From the NCBI GenBank assembly GCA_964291465.2, contig OZ219938.1, positions 1 through 64,000 on the forward strand: a DNA stretch of 64,000 nt. The letters are read 5' to 3'. Under the pieces are notes generated by a model, which worked only from the letters and a program-made list of their open reading frames with translations, had not been told where the DNA came from and searched no databases. The translations under genes were made by a program, and so were the position numbers. The stretch comes from JAGWBJ01 sp964291465. GTDB lineage: Bacteria; Chloroflexota; Dehalococcoidia; Lucifugimonadales; JAGWBF01. Within the stretch, counting starts at the first letter, position 1; every line of letters begins with the position of its first letter. This document shows, in pieces, positions 8,939-17,052 of the stretch.

Positions 8939-9874
8939 ATGGGACCCTTAATCTTCTTCTTCGACAACATACTGGTAAACCCGATGTTGAACATCTTGGT
9001 GTGGCTCTACACCATGGTGTTCGACAACTTCGGCCTTGCCCTGATCCTGTTCACCGTCATAGTCCGGCTGCTGACGACGCCGCTGACCCTGAAGCAGACG
9101 AAGCAGATGCGGGCGATGACCGGGCTCCAGCCGCGGATGAAGGAGATACAGACCCGCTACGCCAACGACCCGCGGAAGCGCTCCCAGGAGATGATGAACG
9201 TCTACCGCGAGGCGGGCGTGAACCCCCTGGGATGCCTGGGCCCCATGGTCATACAGCTACCCATATGGATCGGGCTGTACCAGGCCCTGCTGAAGAGCCT
9301 GGGCACCAACCCCGATGACCTGGTCGGCCTCTCCCAGCGTCTCTACTCGTGGAACCCCGTGGCGGACACCGCCGTACCCCTCAACTCGGTCTTCTTCGGG
9401 ATGGACCTGGCCAACCCGGACCCCACGCCTATCCTCCCCCTCCTGGTGGGGCTCTCGACCTGGGCCCAACAGAAGATGACCACCATGCCGACGGCGGACC
9501 CCAGGCAGCAGTCCACCAACAACATGATGCTGTGGATGATGCCCCTGATGTTGGCCTTCTTCGCCTTCACCTTCCCCAGCGGCCTGGCCCTCTACTGGGT
9601 GATCTCCGCCGCCATAGGCGTGGCCATGCAGGGTTTCATCACCAAGGACTGGAGCCCCATAATCCCCAGTTTCATCAAACCGAAGCCCGCGCCAGAACCG
9701 GCCCCTCCCGCCCCCGAGGAGCGGGAGGCAGAGCCAAAGGAGTTGGAGAGTGATGGAACAGCCACAGTGGAAGGAAATGTCCGCAAAAACCGTCGACGAA
9801 GCCATCGAAGTGGCGCTGAAAGAGCTAGACGCCGACCGAACCGAGGTAGAAATAGAAACACTAAGCCCAGGTAA
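8939..9874 (+). CDS. yidC: YidC/Oxa1 family membrane protein insertase
   Basis: Inserts proteins into the cytoplasmic membrane, alone or with SecYEG. It is the short form without the large periplasmic domain of Gram-negative YidC (311 residues). About five membrane segments are visible, including LALILFTVIVRLLTTPLTL, GCLGPMVIQLPIWIGLYQAL and MMPLMLAFFAFTFPSGLALY. The hydrophilic loop RMKEIQTRYANDPRKRSQEM is typical, with the conserved membrane Arg in TVIVRLL. The tail is long, charged and Arg-rich, as in Oxa1-type proteins that contact the ribosome. The last 125 bases overlap jag in another frame. Confidence 0.95.
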   Translation: MGPLIFFFDNILVNPMLNILVWLYTMVFDNFGLALILFTVIVRLLTTPLTLKQTKQMRAMTGLQPRMKEIQTRYANDPRKRSQEMMNVYREAGVNPLGCLGPMVIQLPIWIGLYQALLKSLGTNPDDLVGLSQRLYSWNPVADTAVPLNSVFFGMDLANPDPTPILPLLVGLSTWAQQKMTTMPTADPRQQSTNNMMLWMMPLMLAFFAFTFPSGLALYWVISAAIGVAMQGFITKDWSPIIPSFIKPKPAPEPAPPAPEEREAEPKELESDGTATVEGNVRKNRRRSHRSGAERARRRPNRGRNRNTKPR

Positions 9875-10406
9875 GCCGGGCTTCCTGGGCATCCGGTCGG
9901 AGCCCGCCAGGGTCCGCGTCCGCAAGATCTCCGAGGCCCAGGGGGCCGCGGGCCTCGCCATGTCGGTGGTCAACAAGATCCTCGCCGCGACGGGCGCCCA
10001 CACTGTTACGACCCTGAAGAGCGCCCACGACCCCGACGCGGGAGGACCGTCCATAGACATCACCGGCGAGGACTCGGGCCTCCTCATAGGCCGCCGGGGA
10101 GAGACCCTCCGCGCCCTCCAGTTCCTGGTCAACCTGATAGTCAGGAACAGCCTGAAGGAAGACGCCGTCAGGGTCGTCCTGGACATCGAGCGGTACAAGG
10201 AGCGGCGGAACAACTCGCTGACGGACATGGCCCTGCGGGTGGCCGACAAGGTAGCCGGCACGGGACGGGCCGTATCCCTGGAGCCCATGTCCGCCGCCGA
10301 GAGACGGGTGGTACACATGGCCCTGGCGGAGCACCCCAGGGTGAGCACCGAGAGCACGGGAATGGGAGACAGCCGCAAAGTGGTGATCACCCCCAAGACC
10401 CAGTGA
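9750..10406 (+). CDS. khpB: Jag/KhpB RNA-binding protein (Jag-N, KH, R3H)
   Basis: RNA-binding partner usually encoded after yidC. The Jag-N domain covers residues about 8-55 (KTVDEAIEVALKEL, then SPGKPGFLGI). A KH domain contains DSGLLIGRRGETLRALQFL, and a C-terminal R3H domain contains MSAAERRVVHMALAEH. The likely start is GTG 9750 or ATG 9753, served by AAAGGAG about 7-10 bases upstream; an ATG at 9777 is the next option. With the upstream starts, the gene overlaps yidC by 122-125 bases. The end overlaps the next gene by GTGA. Family members regulate cell elongation and sporulation in Firmicutes; the role here is unknown. Confidence 0.93.
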   Translation: MMEQPQWKEMSAKTVDEAIEVALKELDADRTEVEIETLSPGKPGFLGIRSEPARVRVRKISEAQGAAGLAMSVVNKILAATGAHTVTTLKSAHDPDAGGPSIDITGEDSGLLIGRRGETLRALQFLVNLIVRNSLKEDAVRVVLDIERYKERRNNSLTDMALRVADKVAGTGRAVSLEPMSAAERRVVHMALAEHPRVSTESTGMGDSRKVVITPKTQ

Positions 10407-11224
10407 GCTCGCCCCTCTTCGGGAGCGGCAAGGCCCTGATCGGGGTCGTCCACCTGCTCCCCCTGCCCGGCTCCCCCAGGTGGGGGGGAGACATGGGGCC
10501 GGTGTTGGAGCGCGCCCGCAGGGAGGCCGGCATCCTCGCCTCCGAGGGCGCCGCCGGGATCATCGTGGAGAACTTCGGCGACGCCCCGTTTCACCCCGGC
10601 TCCGTCGGCCCGGAGACGGTGGCGGCCATGACCCTGGCCGTGGGCGCGGTGACGGACACCGTCGACGTGTCCGTGGGCATCAACGTCCTGCGCAACGACC
10701 CGCGCTCGGCCATCGCCATCGCGGCGGCCACCGGGGCCCATTTCGTCCGGGCCAACGTCCACTACGGCGCCATGGTGGCCGACGAGGGCTTGGTCCAGGG
10801 CGCGGCCCACGAAACCCTTCGCTACCGGCGGCTCCTGGACGTCCAGGAGCGGGTGAAGCTGTTCGCCGACGTGCTGGTGAAGCACGCCGTTCCCCTGGGC
10901 GCCGACGACGCGGCCCACGTGGCCAGGGAGACGGTGCTGCGGGGGCTGGCCGACGCCCTCATCGTCACCGGGTCCGCCACGGGCGTCTCGGCGTCGGTGG
11001 AAGAGCTGAAGACCGTCAGGGAGGCTGCGCCGCCGGGCGTCCCGGTGCTGGTGGGCAGCGGCGTGGACGAGGACAACGCCGCCGCGCTGCTGGAGTACTC
11101 CGACGGGGCCATCGTGGGCACCAGCCTCAAGGTCGACGGCATCGTCTCGAACCCGGTGGACCCCCAGCGGGTCCGCGAGCTGGCGCGGCGGTTCCGGCCG
11201 CTGCCCGGAGGAGACGCCGCCTAG
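10403..11224 (+). CDS. BtpA/SgcQ family TIM-barrel protein
   Basis: A 273-residue member of the BtpA family. Characteristic segments are LIGVVHLLPLPGSPRWGG at the start, GIIVENFGDAPF, VSVGINVLRNDP, and GAIVGTSLKVDGI near the end. Cyanobacterial BtpA affects photosystem I stability, and SgcQ is a sugar-cluster protein; the biochemical activity is not settled. It starts with GTG at 10403, overlapping the jag stop by four bases, so it is probably the last gene of the rpmH operon. The link to that operon looks positional rather than functional. Confidence 0.85.
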   Translation: MSSPLFGSGKALIGVVHLLPLPGSPRWGGDMGPVLERARREAGILASEGAAGIIVENFGDAPFHPGSVGPETVAAMTLAVGAVTDTVDVSVGINVLRNDPRSAIAIAAATGAHFVRANVHYGAMVADEGLVQGAAHETLRYRRLLDVQERVKLFADVLVKHAVPLGADDAAHVARETVLRGLADALIVTGSATGVSASVEELKTVREAAPPGVPVLVGSGVDEDNAAALLEYSDGAIVGTSLKVDGIVSNPVDPQRVRELARRFRPLPGGDAA

Positions 11225-11254
11225 TCGCCCCTATGACAGGGGGGGCTGGGGCAG

Positions 11255-12412
11255 CTAGGCCGAACGCAGCTCCGTAGACGAGACGTCCTTTCTGAACCTG
11301 GACTCGGGCAGGCCCTCCATCAGGCCGGCGAGCTCCGGCGGCACGGCCACGTCCTCCACGGTGCGGAAGGTCCCCCCGTCGGTGCGTCCCGCCACCAGGA
11401 AACGGCACCCCAGGTCGCGGATGTGGGAGAGGGCCAGGCCCATGGCCTCGGGGTCGTCTCCGTAGTAGCGAGGGTGGACCAGCCGGACCGCCGTGTCCCA
11501 TCCTATGACGAATGTGCACCCCGGGAGCAGCTCGGCCTTCTCCCTGAAGGTGGGAGCCCTGGTCAGCACCACCGGGCCCACGTCACTGAACTGGCGGACG
11601 CGCCGGAACACATCCCTGCCCTGTAGCGGAGGCTTGTCCACGTTGGTGACCGACAGCTCGAAGGTTACCGGCGTCCCCAGGGTCTCCGCCGCCGCCGCCG
11701 CCAGCTCCCTGTGGCCGTCGTGCAAGGGCCTGAACGAGCCCGCCAGGACCGCGCCGTGCACCGGGGCGCCCTCGCGGATGCCACCGTCCTGCTCCACGAC
11801 CAGGCGGCTGACGCCGCCGGCAGGGTCCAGCAGGGAAGCGACGGGCCCCGGATGGTCGCTGTAGTCCGCGCGCACCTGCTCCGAGTCCAGCAGGCCCAGG
11901 AAGGCGTGCCGCTCAGGCGCCCCGTCGATGCCCGAGGCCCCGGCCAGGGCCGACAGCACCAGCCTGCTGACCACCTCCTCCTCGCCCGCCCGGTCCCGTT
12001 GTCCTTTGGCCAGCACCAGGGACAGGCACTCCACGCCGGCCTCGTCCCAGGTGGCCACGTGGCACCGGTGCTCGCCCCGCTTGGGCCGGTCCGTGGCGAT
12101 GGTGGCGGTGCAGGCAAGCCCCAGCACGGGTTGGGAGCCCTCCCGCAGCCCCAGAGCCCTCTCGTAGCAACGGCGGGCCATCTCCCTCGCGGTGTCGTCC
12201 GACACGAACTGGCCGGGGTCCCGGCCCACCAGGTCGATCATGGACCGTTCGGCGTAGGGTACGACGGCCTCCAGCAGGGTGCGGGACGCCCCCGAGACCC
12301 CCAGGACCCACGCCAGGGCCTGGGTGCCCGCGCCGGCCAGGGCCACCACGGCGAGGCCGGGGGAATCGTGGATGTCTTGCACCAGGGTCCGGACGTCGGC
12401 GGAAATGGTCAT
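11255..12412 (-). CDS. Fusion: CinA C-terminal (PncC-like) domain plus HxGH nucleotidyltransferase domain
   Basis: Two domains in one 385-residue chain. Residues about 1-165 resemble the CinA C-terminal/PncC domain, including VSGASRTLLEAVVPYAERSM and GLACTATIATDRPKRGEH; PncC enzymes deamidate nicotinamide mononucleotide. Residues about 205-385 resemble a cytidylyltransferase-fold domain with GAVLAGSFRPLHDGH (HxGH in the form LHDGH) and FVIGWDTAVRLVHPRYY; NaMN/NMN adenylyltransferases have this fold. The pairing suggests pyridine-nucleotide salvage, but the ISSTxIR-type motif appears only as DVSSTELRS, so substrate is inferred. It is read leftward as a single gene, separated from btpA by a 30-base convergent gap. 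Confidence 0.8.
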   Translation of the reverse strand: MTISADVRTLVQDIHDSPGLAVVALAGAGTQALAWVLGVSGASRTLLEAVVPYAERSMIDLVGRDPGQFVSDDTAREMARRCYERALGLREGSQPVLGLACTATIATDRPKRGEHRCHVATWDEAGVECLSLVLAKGQRDRAGEEEVVSRLVLSALAGASGIDGAPERHAFLGLLDSEQVRADYSDHPGPVASLLDPAGGVSRLVVEQDGGIREGAPVHGAVLAGSFRPLHDGHRELAAAAAETLGTPVTFELSVTNVDKPPLQGRDVFRRVRQFSDVGPVVLTRAPTFREKAELLPGCTFVIGWDTAVRLVHPRYYGDDPEAMGLALSHIRDLGCRFLVAGRTDGGTFRTVEDVAVPPELAGLMEGLPESRFRKDVSSTELRSA

Positions 12413-12480
12413 GGTGTCAGCCTTCAGTCAAGGTCTTGCGAAAGCCACGTAGGCGGATGATAACGGCGACGCCCCCCACC

Positions 12481-12510
12481 GTCGTCCCGGCGAAGGCCGG
12501 GACCCAGGGG
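12481..12510. repeat. Dispersed intergenic repeat, copy 1
   Basis: A 30-base block here matches 27540-27569 at 28 of 30 positions; both contain CCGGCGARGGCCGGGACCC. It contains a GGCC-centred palindrome and is followed by a small hairpin (CCCGTTTGCACGGG). Both copies lie between genes. Confidence 0.7.
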
Positions 12511-12556
12511 TGGCGACACGTGGATTTCCCGTTTGCACGGGAAGGACGGGCGGCCG

Positions 12557-12973
12557 TCACGGCAGGGCGGCGATGGCCTCGATCTCGATGAGCAGGTCGT
12601 CGTGCACCAGCCGGTCGATGAACAGCAGGGTGTTGGGCGGGTAGTCGCCATTGGGGAATATGCGGGCGAACACCTCGGTCCTGCCGGCGATGAACTCCTC
12701 CACGCTCTGACCCGCCACGATGTAGGTGGTGAACTTCACCACGTTCTCGAAGGTGGCGTCCACGCTGGCCAGCACCCGCTCCACGTTCCGGAACACCTGG
12801 CGGGTCTGGGCCGGAAGGTCACCGGCCCCCACGGTGTTACCCTCCTCGTCCACCGCCACCTGCCCGGCTACGAACGCCAGCCGTCCCGGCCGGACGGTCA
12901 TCACGTGGCTGTACAGCCCCAGCGGGTCCGCCACATCCTGGGGCTTTACGGTCTTCCGATCGATACCCGCCAT
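12557..12973 (-). CDS. RidA/YjgF family protein
   Basis: Trimeric RidA-fold protein; family members hydrolyse reactive enamine/imine intermediates to ketoacids and ammonia. The 138-residue chain contains AFVAGQVAVDEEGNTVGAGD, TRQVFRNVERVLASVDATF and a C-terminal VHDDLLIEIEAIAAL. The canonical Arg of active RidA (usually in a G-R-x-x-V/L segment) is not clearly present; AGRTEVFARIF is at the right general place, so catalytic activity is uncertain. It has an ATG start with AGGAGG just upstream. It is encoded alone on the minus strand. Confidence 0.88.
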   Translation of the reverse strand: MAGIDRKTVKPQDVADPLGLYSHVMTVRPGRLAFVAGQVAVDEEGNTVGAGDLPAQTRQVFRNVERVLASVDATFENVVKFTTYIVAGQSVEEFIAGRTEVFARIFPNGDYPPNTLLFIDRLVHDDLLIEIEAIAALP

Positions 12974-13129
12974 CCCGGCCTCCTCGCAAGTCTGGTCTCG
13001 CTGCGCCAGCTGATAGCATAGCAGCCGGGATGCCGCGCATCAAACGCCGTCTCCGGCCCCCGGGGCCCCAGGTTGACCCCGCACCCGGCGGCTGGTTAGA
13101 ATCCTCCTGAGCCCCGGCCGGAGAGCGCC

Positions 13130-13498
13130 ATGTGGGAGATAGGGGAGCGGGTCGACATCGGCTGGCCCGACTTCGGGCGGCCGCCGGTATCCTACGAGGT
13201 CGTCGACGTGGACGACTTTGGACAGGTGGTCCGCGCCCGGGTCCAGGACGAATCGGGGCGGCAGGGCGGCTTCCTGGTGGTCTACGACGAGGACGACTCG
13301 GTCCTGGAGCTGCTGGCCAGGAAGGCGTCGGAGGCCCTGGGATTCCCCGTGGTGGTCTCGGAGCTCAACTGCAGCATCGACGGCAGGGTCCTACGGAGCT
13401 TCGACTACGAGTGGTGGCCCACTCCCGACTACGCCGAGCGCCCCCGCCTCCTCGCCCGGACCATCAGCGTCCTGCTCGAACGTATGAAAGGGCCCTGA
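13130..13498 (+). CDS. Hypothetical protein
   Basis: A 122-residue acidic protein beginning MWEIGERVDIGWPDFGRP, with no family that I recognise. The N-terminal half looks beta-rich and the C-terminal part has a Trp/Tyr-rich stretch (SFDYEWWPTPDY) followed by a helix. No signal peptide or membrane segment is visible. Codon use is like that of its neighbours, with third-position G/C throughout, which supports a real gene. It lies 62 bases upstream of the hydantoinase-like gene on the same strand and may share its transcript. Confidence 0.6.
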   Translation: MWEIGERVDIGWPDFGRPPVSYEVVDVDDFGQVVRARVQDESGRQGGFLVVYDEDDSVLELLARKASEALGFPVVVSELNCSIDGRVLRSFDYEWWPTPDYAERPRLLARTISVLLERMKGP

Positions 13499-13559
13499 AC
13501 CACGGCCCCGTCCGCGGCCTCACGGCGGGGATGTAAGTAAGCCTCGACAAGGAGTCGCC

Positions 13560-14990
13560 ATGCTGGACATGATTATCCGGGGCGGTCGGGTGGTAACAGG
13601 CCAGAGGGTGGCCGTGATGGACGTGGCGGTGCAGGGAGAGAAGATCGTGGCCGTCACGGAGCCCGGGGTGCTGGGGGCGGAGGCCGCCCGGGTCATCGAC
13701 GCCTCGGGGAAGATCGTCGTGCCCGGGGGCATCGAGCCCCACGCTCACGTGGCCACGCCGGTGCCCCAGCTATGGACGGGGAGGCCGGGGGTGGAGACCC
13801 AGTCGCCCGAGGACGCCAGCAGGGCCGCAGCCTTTGGCGGCACGACCACAATGGTGGACTTCGCCCGGCCCATCCACGGCGCCATGCCGCTGGAGGCCGT
13901 GGAGCAGCGGGTCCAGCGCTTCTCGGGCCACTCGTACATCGACTTCGCCTTCCACTGCGTGTTCAACGGTGTGAGCCCGCCGGACCACATCGCCCAGATC
14001 CGGGAGCTCATCTCCTCGGGCGTGGCCTCCATGAAGGTGTGGACCATCACCCGCCCGGGAGACCCTCCCAACCCCGCCACCGACGACGGGCACCTGTGGG
14101 CGGTGATGGACCAGGTGGCGCGCCACGGCGGCATCGTCGCCGTCCACGGGGAGGACCAGGCCATCACCGACTACATGACGGAGAAGCTGAGGCGCGAGGG
14201 CAGGGACCAGGCCCACAACATACACCTGGCCCACAACAACCTCTCCGAGGAGGTCACCTTCAACAAGACGGTGCGCATGGCCCGGAGCACCGGGGCCGGG
14301 GTCTACTTCGTCCACGTCACGGCCAAGGAGGGGGTGGAGGCCATCATGCACGGGCGGGCCGACGGCCTCCCCATCTACGGAGAGGTGCTGCACCACTTCC
14401 TCTGCTTCACATCCGAGGACTACCTCAAGCCCGAGGGCAACCTGTACCACACCAACCCGGGCCTGAAGTTCTCCGACGACAGGGATGCCCTGTGGCAGGA
14501 GACCATCCGGGGGGGCATCTCCACCGTGGCCACCGACGAGTACACCACCCACAAGGCCAGCAAGCTCCAGGGCACGACCATCGACACCATCCAGGGCGGC
14601 CACAACGGCATCGAGACCAGGTTCATCATCACCTACTCCGAGGGGGTGTCCAAGGGGCGCATCTCCCTGCAACGGTTCGTGGAGCTCACCTCCTCCAACG
14701 CGGCGCGCCTCCTGGGCATGTACCCGCAGAAGGGGACCCTGGCCGCGGGCAGCGACGCCGACATCGTGCTTGTGGACCCGGAAGTGCGCAAGACCATCGC
14801 CCTGTCGGACCTCCACGCCGACTCGGACTACAGCATCTGGGAGGGCTGGCAGGTGCAGGGATGGCCGGTCACCACCATCCTCCGGGGCTCCGTGGTGGTG
14901 GAGGACGGCAAGCTGCTGGGAAGCCCGCAGCACGGCCGGTTCCTGAAGCGCAAGATATCCTCGGAGGTTCTGGCCCGGCCCGCCGCATGA
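13560..14990 (+). CDS. Dihydropyrimidinase/D-hydantoinase-like cyclic amidohydrolase
   Basis: Metal-dependent hydrolase of the amidohydrolase superfamily, probably opening a cyclic amide such as a dihydropyrimidine or hydantoin. The 476-residue chain starts MLDMIIRGGRVVTGQRV. Metal ligands are apparent: HxH in GGIEPHAHV (residues about 58-66), a candidate carboxylated Lys in GVASMKVWT, His in AVHGEDQ and YFVHVTAKEG, and the Asp in VATDEYTTHK. A good Shine-Dalgarno (AAGGAG) precedes the ATG. The stop overlaps an ATG (ATGA) in the frame of the following CapA-like gene. Substrate is not determined. Confidence 0.9.
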   Translation: MLDMIIRGGRVVTGQRVAVMDVAVQGEKIVAVTEPGVLGAEAARVIDASGKIVVPGGIEPHAHVATPVPQLWTGRPGVETQSPEDASRAAAFGGTTTMVDFARPIHGAMPLEAVEQRVQRFSGHSYIDFAFHCVFNGVSPPDHIAQIRELISSGVASMKVWTITRPGDPPNPATDDGHLWAVMDQVARHGGIVAVHGEDQAITDYMTEKLRREGRDQAHNIHLAHNNLSEEVTFNKTVRMARSTGAGVYFVHVTAKEGVEAIMHGRADGLPIYGEVLHHFLCFTSEDYLKPEGNLYHTNPGLKFSDDRDALWQETIRGGISTVATDEYTTHKASKLQGTTIDTIQGGHNGIETRFIITYSEGVSKGRISLQRFVELTSSNAARLLGMYPQKGTLAAGSDADIVLVDPEVRKTIALSDLHADSDYSIWEGWQVQGWPVTTILRGSVVVEDGKLLGSPQHGRFLKRKISSEVLARPAA

Positions 14991-15088
14991 CCCCCTGGCG
15001 GTCTGGCCCGGGCCTCACCCCAACCAGGTTTCCCCCCACCGCGCTTGGGCGAACCACGGTGGGGAAGGGACTTCTTCGGGAGGGCGTA

Positions 15089-16438
15089 TTGATCTACGAA
15101 GCCGAGGCGGGAGACCTGGACCTTGTCGCCGTGGGCGACGCCATGGTCACCCAGAAGCTGTCCGTCTACCGGGAGCCCCGGTACCTGGAGCTGATGGACC
15201 TTATCCGGGGCGCCGACGCAGCCTTCGCCAACCTGGAGATGACCTTCCACGACTGGGAGCCGGCCCCCGGCCTGTCCACCAGCGTGGCCTACTCGGCCAC
15301 GACCCCGGCCCACCTGGAGGAGTACAAGTGGATGGGCTTCCGGCTGGCGACCATGGCCCACAACCACCACAACGACTACGGCATCGACGGCCTGCTGACC
15401 AGCCAGCGCCACGTGGAGGAGGCGGGGCTGGTCCACGCCGGGGCGGGACGGAACCTGGCCGAGGCCCGGGCCCCCGCCTACCTTGAGACCCCCAAGGGAC
15501 GCATCGCACTGCTGGCCTGCGCCAGCACCTTCGTGGAGGCGGGGCTGGCCACCGGGCAGAGGCCCGACCACAAGGGCCGCGCGGGCATCAGCGGACTCCA
15601 CCACCATCCCATCTACACCGTGGACCCCCAGGCCTTCGAGGAGCTCCGACGCATCAGCCATGGGCTGGGCCTGGAGGCCAACAAGGACGCGCTGAGGCAA
15701 TTCGTCTCCTACGGCGACGTGCCCCAAGACACCGACGACGAGTTCTACTTCATCGACAGGGGCCGCCCCGCCTACCGGCGCCTCTTCCGCCGCGGCGAGG
15801 AGTTCGCGGTCTCGTCGGAGCCAGACCCCGCCGACACGGAGGACATACTGAGGTGGGTAAGGGAGGCCAGGCGGCAGGCCGACTGGGTGCTCCTGAGCAT
15901 CCACTGCCACGAGCACGACGCGGACCCGGAGGCGGCCCCCGCCTTCCTGGAGACCTTCGCCAGAAGGTGCATCGACGAGGGGGTGGACGTGTTCATAGGC
16001 CACGGCCCCCACTTCGCCCGCGGAGTGGAGATATACAGGGGGAAGCCCATCCTCTACGGCCTGGGGAACTTCGTCTTCCAGAACGAGACCTACCGGTGGG
16101 CGCCCCAGGAGACCTACGAGGCCCACGGCCTGGGCTACGACAACACCACCGCCGACGCCTGGGACGCCCGCACCCTGGGGGGCACCGTCAGCTTCTACTC
16201 GGACCCCAAGTACTGGAGGGGGCTGGTGGCCCAGCCGGTGTTCCAGGGCTGGGAGCTGAAGGAGCTGAGGCTTCACGTGGCGGACCTGGGATACCGTCAG
16301 CCCCGCTCCCGCAACGGCCGCCCCGTTCTCGCCAGCGCCGAGGTAGCGGCCGAGACCCTGTCCAGGGTGGGCCGCCTCTCGGAGCCCTACGGGACCCGCA
16401 TCGACGTCCGGGACGGAACGGGGATCGTCCGCCCGTAG
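15089..16438 (+). CDS. CapA family (PGA_cap) metallophosphatase-fold protein
   Basis: CapA-type protein, related to the poly-gamma-glutamate capsule protein and having a calcineurin-like fold. The core begins LDLVAVGDAMV, followed by ADAAFANLEMTFHDWE, LATMAHNHHNDYG, VLLSIHCHEHDAD and VFIGHGPHFARGVEIYRGKP, which hold the His/Asn/Asp cluster. I place the start at TTG 15089 because CGGGAGGG lies just upstream; GTG 15059 and ATG 14987 (overlapping the previous stop) are in frame, but the residues they add look like translated spacer. No signal peptide is visible, so it may be cytoplasmic. A role in capsule formation is not implied by context; the neighbour is an amidohydrolase. Confidence 0.82.
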   Translation: MIYEAEAGDLDLVAVGDAMVTQKLSVYREPRYLELMDLIRGADAAFANLEMTFHDWEPAPGLSTSVAYSATTPAHLEEYKWMGFRLATMAHNHHNDYGIDGLLTSQRHVEEAGLVHAGAGRNLAEARAPAYLETPKGRIALLACASTFVEAGLATGQRPDHKGRAGISGLHHHPIYTVDPQAFEELRRISHGLGLEANKDALRQFVSYGDVPQDTDDEFYFIDRGRPAYRRLFRRGEEFAVSSEPDPADTEDILRWVREARRQADWVLLSIHCHEHDADPEAAPAFLETFARRCIDEGVDVFIGHGPHFARGVEIYRGKPILYGLGNFVFQNETYRWAPQETYEAHGLGYDNTTADAWDARTLGGTVSFYSDPKYWRGLVAQPVFQGWELKELRLHVADLGYRQPRSRNGRPVLASAEVAAETLSRVGRLSEPYGTRIDVRDGTGIVRP

Positions 16439-16483
16439 GCGGCTAGCCTCCCGCGTGGGCGGCTCGCCCACCGTCGAGGGAAG

Positions 16484-16882
16484 CTAGCCCGCCGCCATGT
16501 AGCTGCGCAGCTCGATCTTGTTCCCCAGCGGGTCCACGATCTTGAACTGCTGGCCCATGCCCTGGGCGCCGAAGGCCGGGCGCACGTCGGCCTCCACCTG
16601 GACGCCCAGGGACCTCAGCCTCTGACGGACCTCCTCCATGTCCGTGGGCTCGAGCACCAGGCAGAAGTGGTCCATGTTCGGGGTGGCCCGGTCCACCTCA
16701 GACGCCGGGCTCAGGTCCAGGATGATCTCCGGGGACACGCGCACCGACACGAACCCCACCTTCCCCTGGCGGAACTCCTCCTCCCGGAGCACCTCCAGGC
16801 CCATCACGTCCCGGTAGAACTCCAGCAACCGGTCCACGTCCTCGGTCTTGATGACAATGTGGTCCAGGCCCTTGACTCTCAT
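16484..16882 (-). CDS. VOC family (glyoxalase/dioxygenase-like) protein
   Basis: A single vicinal-oxygen-chelate domain of 132 residues with two beta-alpha-beta modules: VKGLDHIVIKTEDVDRLLEF at the start and NMDHFCLVLEP in the second half, ending with IVDPLGNKIEL. Candidate metal ligands are the His in GLDHI, the Glu/Asp in IILDLS, the His in MDHFC and the Glu in NKIELRS. I chose ATG 16882 because GGAGGG lies four bases upstream; a GTG at 16900 is possible. Substrate is unknown. It is divergent from selD. Confidence 0.88.
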   Translation of the reverse strand: MRVKGLDHIVIKTEDVDRLLEFYRDVMGLEVLREEEFRQGKVGFVSVRVSPEIILDLSPASEVDRATPNMDHFCLVLEPTDMEEVRQRLRSLGVQVEADVRPAFGAQGMGQQFKIVDPLGNKIELRSYMAAG

Positions 16883-17005
16883 TCTGCCCTCCAACTCCAC
16901 ACGGGCCCCAACGCGGGGCCGCCTTCGGGACCCATTATACCCGGAGGCCCGGCCCCACGTACCGGGCGGCGGGCGGAGAAGCGAAGCCTGGCTGCCGTAG
17001 CGCCG

Positions 17006-17014
17006 TGCTATAAT
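17006..17014 (+). promoter_or_regulatory. Extended -10 promoter of selD
   Basis: TGCTATAAT (17006-17014) gives a perfect TATAAT with the TGn extension, 39 bases before the selD start. No good -35 is visible at the right spacing, which is acceptable for extended -10 promoters. Confidence 0.5.
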
Positions 17015-17052
17015 TGCCGTGGACTACATAGACACGTCATGAAGGGGAGCAC

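Noticed and set aside
14987..15088. ATG 14987 as the CapA start, overlapping the hydantoinase stop
   Set aside because: It is in frame, but the 34 added residues look like spacer and a clear ribosome site precedes TTG 15089.
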